DNA from: Streptomyces sp. P9-A2 | Lineage (GTDB): Bacteria; Actinomycetota; Actinomycetes; Streptomycetales; Streptomycetaceae | Length of the DNA stretch: 64,000 nucleotides | NCBI RefSeq assembly: GCF_036634175.1 | Contig: NZ_JAZIFX010000001.1 | Span: 62,001-126,000, forward strand | Direction: 5' to 3' | Shown here: piece after piece, positions 57,386 through 64,000 of the stretch | Numbering within the stretch: position 1 is the first letter of the stretch | Layout: each line of letters opens with the position of its first letter | Made by a program: the position numbers and the translations under genes | Notes under the pieces: model-generated | What the model saw: only the letters and a program-made list of their open reading frames with translations | Told to the model about the DNA's origin: nothing | Database searches by the model: none

Positions 57386-58253
57386 GAGCTTGTCTCATGT
57401 GGTGAGTTTCGCGAGCTTCTTGTAGCAGGTCAGGGCCGCTGCGAGTCCGAGGAAGGCCAGGGAGTGGCTGCCCTTGCGCTCGTATCGGACGGTCAGGCGG
57501 CGGTAGCCGAAGAGCCAGGAGATCGACCGTTCGATCTTCCAGCGGTGCCGGCCGAGACGCTCGCCGGACTCGACGCCGGGCCCGGCGATGCGCGGGACGA
57601 TGCCCCGCTCGCGCAGCCGCTTCAGCCTCTCGGCGCAGTGGTACGCCTTGCCGACGCGGAGCCGGCCGGGGTGGCGCCTGCGCGGGCCGCGCCTCGAGCG
57701 GATGGCGGGTATGCCCAGGACCAGCAGCAGCGCCTGGCTGTCGTGGGCGTTCGCGCCGGAGACGCCGAGAGCGAGGGGTAGGCCCTGCGCGTCGGACAGG
57801 ACATGGAGTTTGCTGCCCTTCTTGCCCCGGTCGACCGGATTGCGCCCGGTCGGCGATCCCCCTTTTTCGCGCGGACCGAGGCCGCGTCCACGATGACCGA
57901 GGTCCGGTCCACCTCGCCGCGGGCTCCGAGTTCGTCCAGGACGGCCCGATGCAGCCGCCACAGCCCGTCCTTGGTCCATGCGGAGAACCGGCGGTGCGCG
58001 GTGGCCGGCGAGACACCGAATGTCTCCGGCAGATGGCGCCAGGCACAGCCGCTGGTCAGTACGTACACCACAGCCGTGAACACCGCTCGCTCATCGACCG
58101 GGGCCGTGCCTCCACCCTGCGGACGGGAAGTGAACGAAGGCAACAACGGTGCGACGAGCGACCAGAGTTCGTCAGGAACCAACCGCTGCGACAAACCAAC
58201 AACCATGGCAAAGCATCATGCCGCATTCACCTAACGCCACGTGAGACACCCTC
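57386..58253 (-). mobile_element. IS5-family insertion sequence, about 868 bp, with TTA target duplication
   Basis: The left end begins GAGCTTGTCTCATGTGGTG and the right end, read inward on the minus strand, GAGGGTGTCTCACGTGGCG: imperfect terminal inverted repeats with about 15 of 19 matches. Directly outside both ends is TTA (57383-57385 and 58254-58256). Size, IRs and split transposase fit the IS427-type group of IS5. Confidence 0.85.
57395..58206 (-). CDS. IS5-family transposase, two frames joined by a -1 frameshift
   Basis: About 270 residues if joined. Frame one starts ATG 58204-58206, MVVGLSQRLVPDELWSLVAPLL, and includes GCAWRHLPETFGVSPATAHRRF and VDRTSVIVDAASVRAKKG (first catalytic Asp). 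Frame two picks up at GSPTGRNPVDRGKKGSKLHVLSD with the DDE motif remainder and ends RERGIVPRI...KIERSISWLFGYRRLTVRYER and LTCYKKLAKLTT. The switch occurs at GCGAAAAAGGGGGAT (about 57862-57876), where AAG GGG can re-pair as AAA GGG one base back. Either programmed frameshifting or a mutation; the family is known for it. Catalyses transposition. Confidence 0.8.
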
Positions 58254-58256
58254 TTA

Positions 58257-58742
58257 GCCCCCACGCTGTCGCGGTGGACACTTCCTTGTCCGCATCAGAG
58301 TTCGAGACCCTACCCCTCAGCTCCGTGGCCGACGCGACGACCGGCAAGCAAGACTTCGAACTACTCGCCGGGCTCCCAGACGTCTTCGCCGACGACCGCG
58401 ACGAAATCGCGGTCAAAGTCTTCCGCCTGCACGCCTATAAGGGCGGCCAGACCAGTCTCCAGCTCCTTCGGCTGAGCACGGAAGTGCGCCATATGCTGAC
58501 CGTCCTTGCAGCCCGCGAGTCGGTGCCCTCCCCCACGTGCGGAGAAATCTTCCGCAAGGCGGACGAGCCGACCTGCCGCAGTAGGCAAGGAGATTGCCAC
58601 TCAGGGCCGTTGGCGCCAGCAATACAACGCAGCCTGACGGACTGTCTACTGCTCAGACTGCCGTCCGCGACCAGCGTGAGCACCCCGAGAACCGGTCACA
58701 CCAGCCCTTTGGCCTGCGTCTTCAAGTTGGCGGAGGCTTCGT
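58257..58742. other. Interval right of the IS, no recognised gene
   Basis: Protein-like stretches exist (plus strand ADATTGKQDFELLAGLPDVF; minus strand ELETGLAALIGVQAEDFDRD) but none has a start, stop and family match that I can support. Confidence 0.35.
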
Positions 58743-58869
58743 GTGGAACATGCCTTCGCTCACACCGAGCCCTGCAAGGTCCTCCGCGACTGCCGGCAAC
58801 GCGGGCGATAGCCTCCACTACGTGGTCCAGGCCGTCGCCCGCATGCACAACCTCGCCCTCGCCGCATGA
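58743..58869 (+). pseudogene. DDE-type (HARBI1/DDE_4-like) transposase 3' remnant, frameshifted
   Basis: VEHAFAHTEPCKVLRDCRQRG then, after a frame change, DSLHYVVQAVARMHNLALAA and stop. The pattern VEHxFARxKxxKxLRDCRxxG..HHxxxxIAxLHNLAL is the C-terminus of DDE_4 transposases. Confidence 0.65.
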
Positions 58870-58947
58870 GCGGACAGTCGGGCCGCCCACTTCAGGCTGC
58901 CCGATCACAGCCTTCTGCGGCACGCTTCGGGTGGGTTTCGTCCGAGG

Positions 58948-60333
58948 TCAGTGGCCCCTGCGCACTCGGGCCGCCGCCCGGGCCTCCGCCGCCTTGCGGG
59001 CCTCGGCGGCCTTGCGGGACTCCTTGACGGGACGGCTCGGACGGCTGCCGAGGCCGCGGAAGGGCGCGTTGCCGCTGTTGGCCTTCGTCCCGGCCGGCGG
59101 GCGCTTCGCACCGGTGATGGCGGTCAGCGTCGCCTCGCCGGAGCGCACCGGGGTGACGGTCGGCCGGACACCGGCATCGGACATCATCCGGTTCACCTCG
59201 CGCCGCTGGGCGGGAGTGACCAGGGTGACCACGGTCCCGGACTGTCCGGCCCGCGCTGTGCGCCCGCCGCGGTGCAGGTAGTCCTTGGGGTCGGCCGGCG
59301 GATCGACGTTGACGACGAGGTCGAGCGCGTCGATGTGAATACCCCGTGCCGCGACGTTGGTGGCCACCAGCACGGTGATGTCACCGTCCGCGAACCGGGC
59401 GAGCGTGTGCGTGCGCTGCGGCTGCGACTTGCCGCTGTGCAGGGCACCGGCCCGCACACCGCCGGCCCGCAGATGACGTGTGAACTGGTCGACGCCCGCC
59501 TTGGTGTCCAGGAACATCAGCACCCGGCCGTCCCGAGCGGCGATCTCGGTCGCCGTGGCGTACTTGTCGGCAGGATGAACGGTCAGGACGTGATGGTCCA
59601 TCGTGCTCACCGAGCCGGCCCCGGGGTCGACCGACGCGTGGACCGGGTCGTTCAGATGACTCCGCACCAGCTGCTCGACGTGGCGGTCGAGCGTGGCCGA
59701 GAACAGAAGCCGCTGCCCGTCGGAGGGGACCTGTTCCAGGATGTCCGAGACCTGCGGCAGAAACCCCAGGTCGCACATCTGGTCCGCCTCGTCCAACACC
59801 GTGATCCGAACGTGGTTCAGATGACAGTCCCGGCGCGACACGAGGTCGGCCAGCCGCCCCGGCGTCGCGACGACCACATCGGCGCCGCTCCGCAGCTCCG
59901 CCACCTGCCGGTTGATCGACAGCCCGCCGACCACTGTCGCCAGCCGTACGTTCAGCGTCCGCGCGTACGGCACCAGGGCGTCGCTCACCTGCTGGGCGAG
60001 CTCCCGGGTCGGCACCAGGACCAGCGCGAGGGGCCGCTTCGCCTCCGCCCGTCGGCCCGCCGTCCGGACGAGCAGAGCGAGCCCGAAGGCCAGCGTCTTG
60101 CCGGACCCTGTGCGCGCCCGTCCGAGGACGTCGCGACCGGCCAGCGCGTCGGGCAGCGTCGCCGCCTGGATGGGGAACGGTTTCGTCACCCCGAGCCCTC
60201 CCAATGTCTTCACCAGCTCCGGCGGCAGCCCGAACGCGTCGAAGGACGCGGCCGGGATCACCTCCGGCGACACTGTCACTCGCGGGGACGTGCCACCCCT
60301 GGAGAGTCCGGAGGCCGACGGCTTCGCGTTCAT
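58948..60333 (-). CDS. DEAD-box ATP-dependent RNA helicase
   Basis: 461 residues from ATG 60331-60333. All motifs are present: Q-motif region FDAFGLPPELVKTLGGLGVTKPFPIQ, I ARTGSGKT, Ia PTRELAQQ, Ib TPGR, II VLDEADQM (DEAD), III SAT, and C-terminal VATNVAARGIHIDALDLVVNVD and HRGGRTARAG (VI). The last 60 residues are basic and Ala/Lys-rich (RKAAEARKAAEARAAARVRRGH), an RNA-binding tail. It unwinds RNA duplexes, often at low temperature. The start lies 32 bp downstream of a very strong leader hairpin. Confidence 0.95.
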   Translation of the reverse strand: MNAKPSASGLSRGGTSPRVTVSPEVIPAASFDAFGLPPELVKTLGGLGVTKPFPIQAATLPDALAGRDVLGRARTGSGKTLAFGLALLVRTAGRRAEAKRPLALVLVPTRELAQQVSDALVPYARTLNVRLATVVGGLSINRQVAELRSGADVVVATPGRLADLVSRRDCHLNHVRITVLDEADQMCDLGFLPQVSDILEQVPSDGQRLLFSATLDRHVEQLVRSHLNDPVHASVDPGAGSVSTMDHHVLTVHPADKYATATEIAARDGRVLMFLDTKAGVDQFTRHLRAGGVRAGALHSGKSQPQRTHTLARFADGDITVLVATNVAARGIHIDALDLVVNVDPPADPKDYLHRGGRTARAGQSGTVVTLVTPAQRREVNRMMSDAGVRPTVTPVRSGEATLTAITGAKRPPAGTKANSGNAPFRGLGSRPSRPVKESRKAAEARKAAEARAAARVRRGH

Positions 60334-60364
60334 GAGGCACCTTCCTGATCTGGCGCCCGGAACG

Positions 60365-60400
60365 CACCGGGGTCCGTACCGTTCGGTACGGACCCCGGTG
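60365..60400 (-). promoter_or_regulatory. Perfect 16-bp hairpin in the helicase leader
   Basis: CACCGGGGTCCGTACC (60365-60380) pairs with GGTACGGACCCCGGTG (60385-60400) around a 4-base loop, in the promoter/5'-UTR of the DEAD-box gene. It may be an RNA thermosensor or autoregulatory site for the helicase, a terminator for upstream transcription, or a protein operator. Confidence 0.6.
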
Positions 60401-60503
60401 TAATGAAGCGCGGGCACAGTTTATCAGCGGCCCGGTAGGGCCCTCATCCCTGATCTTGGACACTCGAGACGCTGGATCCTGAGAATCCGGGAACGGACAT
60501 GTC

Positions 60504-60640
60504 GTGGCCATGAAGCGCTGTCCGCCGGAGTTCGAGGCGGGCGCGGTCACGCTGTACGAGTCGCGGCCCGAGGCGGCGATCAAGCAGATCGCCGTCGGCC
60601 TGGGGAACGACACAATGAAAGACATGGCATCGAGCCCTGC
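60504..60640 (+). pseudogene. IS3-family OrfA 5' remnant
   Basis: MKRCPPEFEAGAVTLYESRP then IKQIAVGLGNDTMKD resembles OrfA starts (MKRYPAEFKADAVALYRSRPxxTIKxVAxDLGV). It decays after about 45 codons, beside the helicase leader. Confidence 0.55.
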
Positions 60641-60669
60641 CTGCGCTCCAGGTCCTCGACCGAGGTGGT

Positions 60670-61317
60670 TCAGAGCCCCATACGGGTGAACGTCATATGC
60701 GCGACTCCGCTGGGCGAGGAGGCGGCCTCGACCTCGTAGTTCTTCTCCAGGCCTTCCAGTCCGTCCCAGAGGCGTACGCCTCTGCCGAGCAGAATCGGGA
60801 CCACCACGATGTGCATGTGGTCGACGAGCCCGGCGGCAAGGAAGTCGCGGATCACGGTGGGCCCCCCGCCGATGCGTACGTCCTGGCCCCCCGCAGCCTC
60901 GCGGGCCGTTTCGAGCGCCTTCGCAGGCGAAGCGTCGAGGAAGTGGAATGTCGTGCCACCCTCCATCTCGATCGACGGACGCGGGTGATGGGTGAGGATG
61001 AAGGTCGGTGTGTGGAACGGCGGGTTGGGCCCCCACCATCCCTCCCACTTCGGGTCCTCTTGCCATCCGGGGTGGCCGAACTTCCCGGCGCCCATGATCT
61101 CGGCGCCGATCCCGGGCGTGAACTGCCGCGTGAAGGCGTCGTCGAGGCCGCCGGTCCCGCCGGGCCGGCCGATCATCTTGTGCCACCACCGGGTGGCGAA
61201 CATCCACTCGTGCAGTCTTTCGGCGGCGTGGCCGAACGGTGCGTCATGGCTCTGCCCCTCACCGGTGCCGAAGCCGTCGAGCGAGACGGAGAAGTTGTGG
61301 ACGCGGACGAGTGACAT
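60670..61317 (-). CDS. Dihydrofolate reductase/RibD-C family protein
   Basis: 215 residues from ATG 61315-61317 (AGGAGT 8 bp upstream). VRVHNFSVSLDGFGTGEGQ (about residues 4-22) is the family N-terminus, GAGKFGHPGWQEDPKWEGWWGPNPPFHTPTFILTHH the middle and DVRIGGGPTVIRDFLAAGLVDHMHIVVVPILLGRGVRLW (about 150-190) the nucleotide-binding end. These are NADPH-dependent reductases of small heterocycles; many in actinobacteria have unknown substrates. Confidence 0.87.
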   Translation of the reverse strand: MSLVRVHNFSVSLDGFGTGEGQSHDAPFGHAAERLHEWMFATRWWHKMIGRPGGTGGLDDAFTRQFTPGIGAEIMGAGKFGHPGWQEDPKWEGWWGPNPPFHTPTFILTHHPRPSIEMEGGTTFHFLDASPAKALETAREAAGGQDVRIGGGPTVIRDFLAAGLVDHMHIVVVPILLGRGVRLWDGLEGLEKNYEVEAASSPSGVAHMTFTRMGL

Positions 61318-61423
61318 GGCTGGCGACTCCTGGGAACGTATGAGGCGGGCGATGGCGTCACGGGCTTCCTTCAGCTTCATGTTCCTCACCGCCTTCAGCA
61401 ACGGCAGCCCGTACACAGGTGTC

Positions 61424-61560
61424 GCGGCATTCGACCGTGCTGCGTTGCTTGTACCACTCTTCAGTGAGGCATTGGGGCCGTCCGCCGCGTGGGCCTTTAC
61501 GCAAGCGGGCGGCCTGGCTGTCGGCCTTCTCCGGGCAGGACGCCGAACAGGCTCCGGTGG
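61424..61560 (-). pseudogene. IS5-family transposase internal/3' remnant
   Basis: PEKADSQAARLRKGPRGGRP and EEWYKQRSTVECR matches the family sequence IPEKADSQAARLRKGSRGGRPPGFDxxxYKxRNTVERxINRLKQ. The fragment lies beside CCTGGACAGCGGGTG (61581-61595), the core of the 47-bp repeat. Confidence 0.65.
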
Positions 61561-61595
61561 TTCGGTCGATTTTCCTTGAGCCTGGACAGCGGGTG

Positions 61596-61872
61596 GTTGG
61601 TCGACATCGAGAAGCGGCGTCGAACGTGTCCGGCCCGTACCGCAGGGGTGGGCCGGCGAGCTGAGGACTCCCGCCGAATCGCAGTATGTCCCTGCGCGGG
61701 TGGGCGGGCACCGCGATCAGCTGCGACGGGAGGGGGCCGGCTGCGTCAGGCGCACTCGGATGCGGCGTAGGGCGGCTGAGATGCCGCATGCTTTGCGGAC
61801 CCGGTACCTGGATGCACGCGCGACACCGGTCATGTCGGCGGGCGATCGGGGGTTCCGCGGTCTCCGGCCTGA
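61596..61872. other. Gene-free interval
   Basis: Nothing recognised apart from decayed sequence next to the transposase remnant. Confidence 0.4.
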
Positions 61873-62571
61873 TCAGGCGGCTGGCTGCAGTCGGACGCAG
61901 CATTGTCCGAGGCTGGGCACCAGGCATGCCTGGAGTCCTGCCTCGCCCCTGCCCTTGAGGACACCGCGAAGCAGGTGGAGGTTCATGCCGCACACCGTCC
62001 GGGTGTGCTCCCGGGCCAGCGCGTGGAAGGGGCAGTTCGCCAGAACGATGGCGTCGTCCTCGTGGCGTGGCTCGAAGCCGTAGCGCTCCAGCAGGTCGAA
62101 GACGTTCGTCTCGTTCTGCTCGCCCAGTTGCGTGCCGAGTTCTTCGGCCTTTCGGTGCAGCACCTTGCGTACCGGCTCATCTGTCGCGTCGGATTCCTCC
62201 ACGGCTTGGGCAAGGAGTTGTCCGGCCAGCTCGTAGCGGCGGTCCGGCAGGTTGATGGCGACCTGTTTCGTCGAGCGGCGGTAGAGCTTGGCCGGCCTTC
62301 CCGCGCCCGGTCCGGAGCGTCCGCTGCGGCGTTCGTAGACGACGTCCAGCAGCGATTCGTCGGCCAGCCGGTCCAAGTGGAACGCGACGGTCCGCCGAGC
62401 CAGCCCGAGGGCGGCGGCCGCCTCGTCACGGCCGACGGGACTCGGCTGACGCACCACATGGTCGTACAGCCTCCTGCGGGTCGGCTCGTCAAGAGCGGCT
62501 ATGGCGGAGACATCCGGGTCGCGTACTTCCTTCGGGGTGTCCACGAACACCAGTGTAAAACCCACAGCCAT
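61873..62571 (-). CDS. ArsR-like winged-helix transcriptional regulator
   Basis: 232 residues from ATG 62569-62571; a shorter start at GTG 62547 is possible. SAIAALDEPTRRRLYDHVVRQPSPVGRDEAAAALGLARRTVAFHLDRLADESLLDVVYERR (about residues 22-82) is the winged helix. The C-terminal half ends DAIVLANCPFHALAREHTRTVCGMNLHLL, with two cysteines resembling the ligand region of SufR/Fe-S-type regulators (C-x-F-H...C-G-x-N). It likely senses a redox or metal signal. Divergent from the DoxX-like gene, with ATAGAA half sites between. Confidence 0.85.
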   Translation of the reverse strand: MAVGFTLVFVDTPKEVRDPDVSAIAALDEPTRRRLYDHVVRQPSPVGRDEAAAALGLARRTVAFHLDRLADESLLDVVYERRSGRSGPGAGRPAKLYRRSTKQVAINLPDRRYELAGQLLAQAVEESDATDEPVRKVLHRKAEELGTQLGEQNETNVFDLLERYGFEPRHEDDAIVLANCPFHALAREHTRTVCGMNLHLLRGVLKGRGEAGLQACLVPSLGQCCVRLQPAA

Positions 62572-62576
62572 TGACT

Positions 62577-62620
62577 ATAGAAAGGATCGGCGATTCTATT
62601 ACCAATGAACCTTGTCGATA
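62577..62620. promoter_or_regulatory. ATAGAA repeats between the regulator and DoxX-like gene
   Basis: ATAGAA (62577-62582), N11, TTCTAT (62594-62599) form a dyad; another ATAGAA lies at about 62615. Unusually AT-rich for this genome. Candidate operator and promoter. Confidence 0.45.
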
Positions 62621-62633
62621 GAAGGAGGGGGCC

Positions 62634-63068
62634 ATGTCCTCCGTAACCACAAGCACCACCTCCGCCGCTCCGCGGCGGGCGGTGCTCACCGACCCCGGCT
62701 ACCAGGCGTTCGTGATCCTGCGTGTCGGCTTCACCGTGGCGCCGATCCTGTTCGGGCTGGACAAGTTCGCCAACCTGCTCGTGGACTGGCCCACCTACCT
62801 CGCGCCGTGGATCGACGACCTGGCTCCCGGCAGCGCCCAGGCGGCCATGTACGCGGTGGGGACGATCGAGATCGTGGCCGGCCTCGCCGTGGCGCTGGCT
62901 CCGCGCTTCGGGGGCTGGCTCGTGGCCGGCTGGCTGGCCGGCATCATCGTCAACCTGCTGACCATCCCGGACTACTACGACATCGCCCTGCGCGACTTCG
63001 GACTGCTCCTCGGCGCCGTCGCGCTCGCACGGCTCGCCCAGCACTACCACGCCGAGCGGCGGCCGTGA
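62634..63068 (+). CDS. DoxX-like membrane protein
   Basis: 144 residues from ATG 62634 (GAAGGAGG at 62618-62625). Four hydrophobic segments: AFVILRVGFTVAPILFGLDKF, AAMYAVGTIEIVAGLAVALA, WLVAGWLAGIIVNLLTIPDYY and FGLLLGAVALARLA. FGLDKFANLL and the topology are like the DoxX/DUF4870-type quinone-linked membrane proteins. Function in thiosulfate or redox stress is only inferred from the family and the adjoining Cys-containing regulator. Confidence 0.85.
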   Translation: MSSVTTSTTSAAPRRAVLTDPGYQAFVILRVGFTVAPILFGLDKFANLLVDWPTYLAPWIDDLAPGSAQAAMYAVGTIEIVAGLAVALAPRFGGWLVAGWLAGIIVNLLTIPDYYDIALRDFGLLLGAVALARLAQHYHAERRP

Positions 63069-63201
63069 ACAGACGCCGAGCGCACTGAACCCCTCCAGCG
63101 GGTGGAGCCTCACGGCGCCACCCGCAGCGCCGCGCCTCCTCTGATCGCCCGGAATCCTGTTATCAGCCGCGCGCGCGAGAGCGATGGAGCAGATCCGATG
63201 A

Positions 63202-64000
63202 GACGGTGAAGCCGGCCGGCTGCGCGTGCTGGAGGACCGGCTGGCACGGAAACGCGCCGACTGGGCAGCCGGGCGGGTGCGCGTGGTGCGCGGCGGCAAG
63301 CGCCTGGCCCGGATGCGGCACCAGCTGCCCGCCGCGCAGTTGTCCGAGGGCGAGTGGCGTGGGCGCTGGGAGGCGGCCCGCTGGTTTTTGCGGGCGGACG
63401 GGGAGAGCGGCAAGCAATAGGGGAACGAGACGATCCGCATCGCACCAAACGGTGAGGTGAGCATCCGGCTGCCCGCTCCGCTCAAGGAGTTGGCGAATGC
63501 CCCGCCCGGCCGGTACGTGCTCACCGGCCGGGCGGCCTTTGCGCACCGGGGGCCGGAGTGGGCCGACCGGGTGGCGGCGAACCGGGCCATCGCCTACCGC
63601 ATCCACCACGACCCGGCCCGGGCGCGCTGGTATGTGACCGCGTCCTGGCAGACCCCCGTCACACACACGATCCCCCTGACAGCGGCGCTGGCCGACGGGG
63701 TGATCGGGGTCGACATGAACGCCGACCACTTCGCCGCCTGGCGCCTGGACACCCACGGCAACCCCACCGGCAGCCCGCGCCGCTTCTGCTTCGACCTGAC
63801 CGGCACCGCCGGCCACCGCGATGCCCAGGTCCGCCACGCCCTGACCCGGCTGCTGCACTGGGCCCGTACCTGTGGGGTGCGGGCGATCGCGGTCGAAGAC
63901 CTGGACTTCACCACCGAGAAGACCCGCGAGAAACACGGCCGCAACAAACGGTTCCGCCGACTGATCTCCGGCCTGCCCACCGGCCGGCTCCGCGCCCGCC
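63202..64000 (+). pseudogene. TnpB-related (IS200/IS605-type) gene, interrupted by an amber codon and cut by the right edge
   Basis: Upstream part LEDRLARKRADWAAGRVRVVRG and RWEAARWFLRADGESGKQ, then TAG at 63418-63420, then GNETIRIAPNGEVSIRLPAPL. The homologous position usually reads KRYGNET, so TAC/TAT to TAG at a Tyr codon is likely. Downstream are RuvC-like residues: Asp in GVIGVDMNADHFAAWRLD and Glu in AIAVEDLDFTTEKTREKHG. RNA-guided nuclease relatives; the 5' end is also missing. Confidence 0.7.

Overview
The window is about 70 percent G+C with strong third-position GC, many GTG starts, ATGA and TGATG gene overlaps and long GC-rich hairpin terminators. With F420- and mycofactocin-linked genes beside several cytochrome P450s, this points to a Streptomyces or close relative; no rRNA or tRNA gene is visible to confirm it.

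Region 1 (1-32.5 kb) is a catabolic gene block. It holds a CaiB-type CoA-transferase (cut by the left edge), an epimerase, a PPOX-type flavoprotein, an HMG-CoA-lyase-like enzyme, two FadH/BaiCD-type enoate reductases, an acyl-CoA synthetase, an EthD protein, a VOC dioxygenase-like protein, an FMN reductase, two F420-type luciferase-like oxidoreductases, an SDR, two enoyl-CoA hydratases, three P450s, a nitronate-monooxygenase-like protein, a flavin reductase fused to an IclR-like effector domain, a SnoaL protein, a ketosteroid-dehydrogenase-like flavoprotein, a branched-chain-amino-acid-type binding lipoprotein, an aldehyde dehydrogenase and a ferredoxin reductase. Two TetR regulators and an MFS exporter are interspersed. 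A recurring imperfect dyad, roughly TAAC-N8-GTTA, lies in the promoters of nearly all of these transcription units (eight copies), so they look like one regulon. The substrate is not identifiable from sequence; a hydrophobic, CoA-activated, ring-containing acid (terpenoid or steroid-like) fits the enzyme set.

Region 2 (32.5-44 kb) is a complete mycofactocin locus: mftA (precursor ending IDGMCGVY), mftB, mftC (radical SAM), mftD, mftE, mftF and mftR on the minus strand and mftG (GMC oxidoreductase) divergent. An enoyl-CoA hydratase and two acyl-CoA dehydrogenases follow mftR on the same strand. The redox peptide would be expected to serve nicotinoprotein or alcohol/aldehyde oxidation steps related to region 1.

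Region 3 (44-52.5 kb) carries an MMPL exporter with its TetR repressor and a perfect operator, then two secreted carbohydrate-type proteins (ThuA-DUF1080-ricin lectin, and sorbosone/glucose dehydrogenase-PKD-CBM6-ricin lectin) that share an identical 373-bp lectin segment.

Region 4 (52.5-64 kb) is an accessory, insertion-scarred zone: an XRE regulator with a second methionine aminopeptidase, a UBP zinc-finger protein divergent from a Na+/H+ antiporter, one apparently complete IS5-family element with a TTA target duplication, a DEAD-box helicase with a strong leader hairpin, a RibD/DHFR-like reductase, an ArsR-like regulator with a DoxX membrane protein, and fragments of at least five other transposases, ending in a TnpB-related gene broken by an amber codon. 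A 47-bp direct repeat flanks 47.5-54.7 kb with broken genes at both outer edges.
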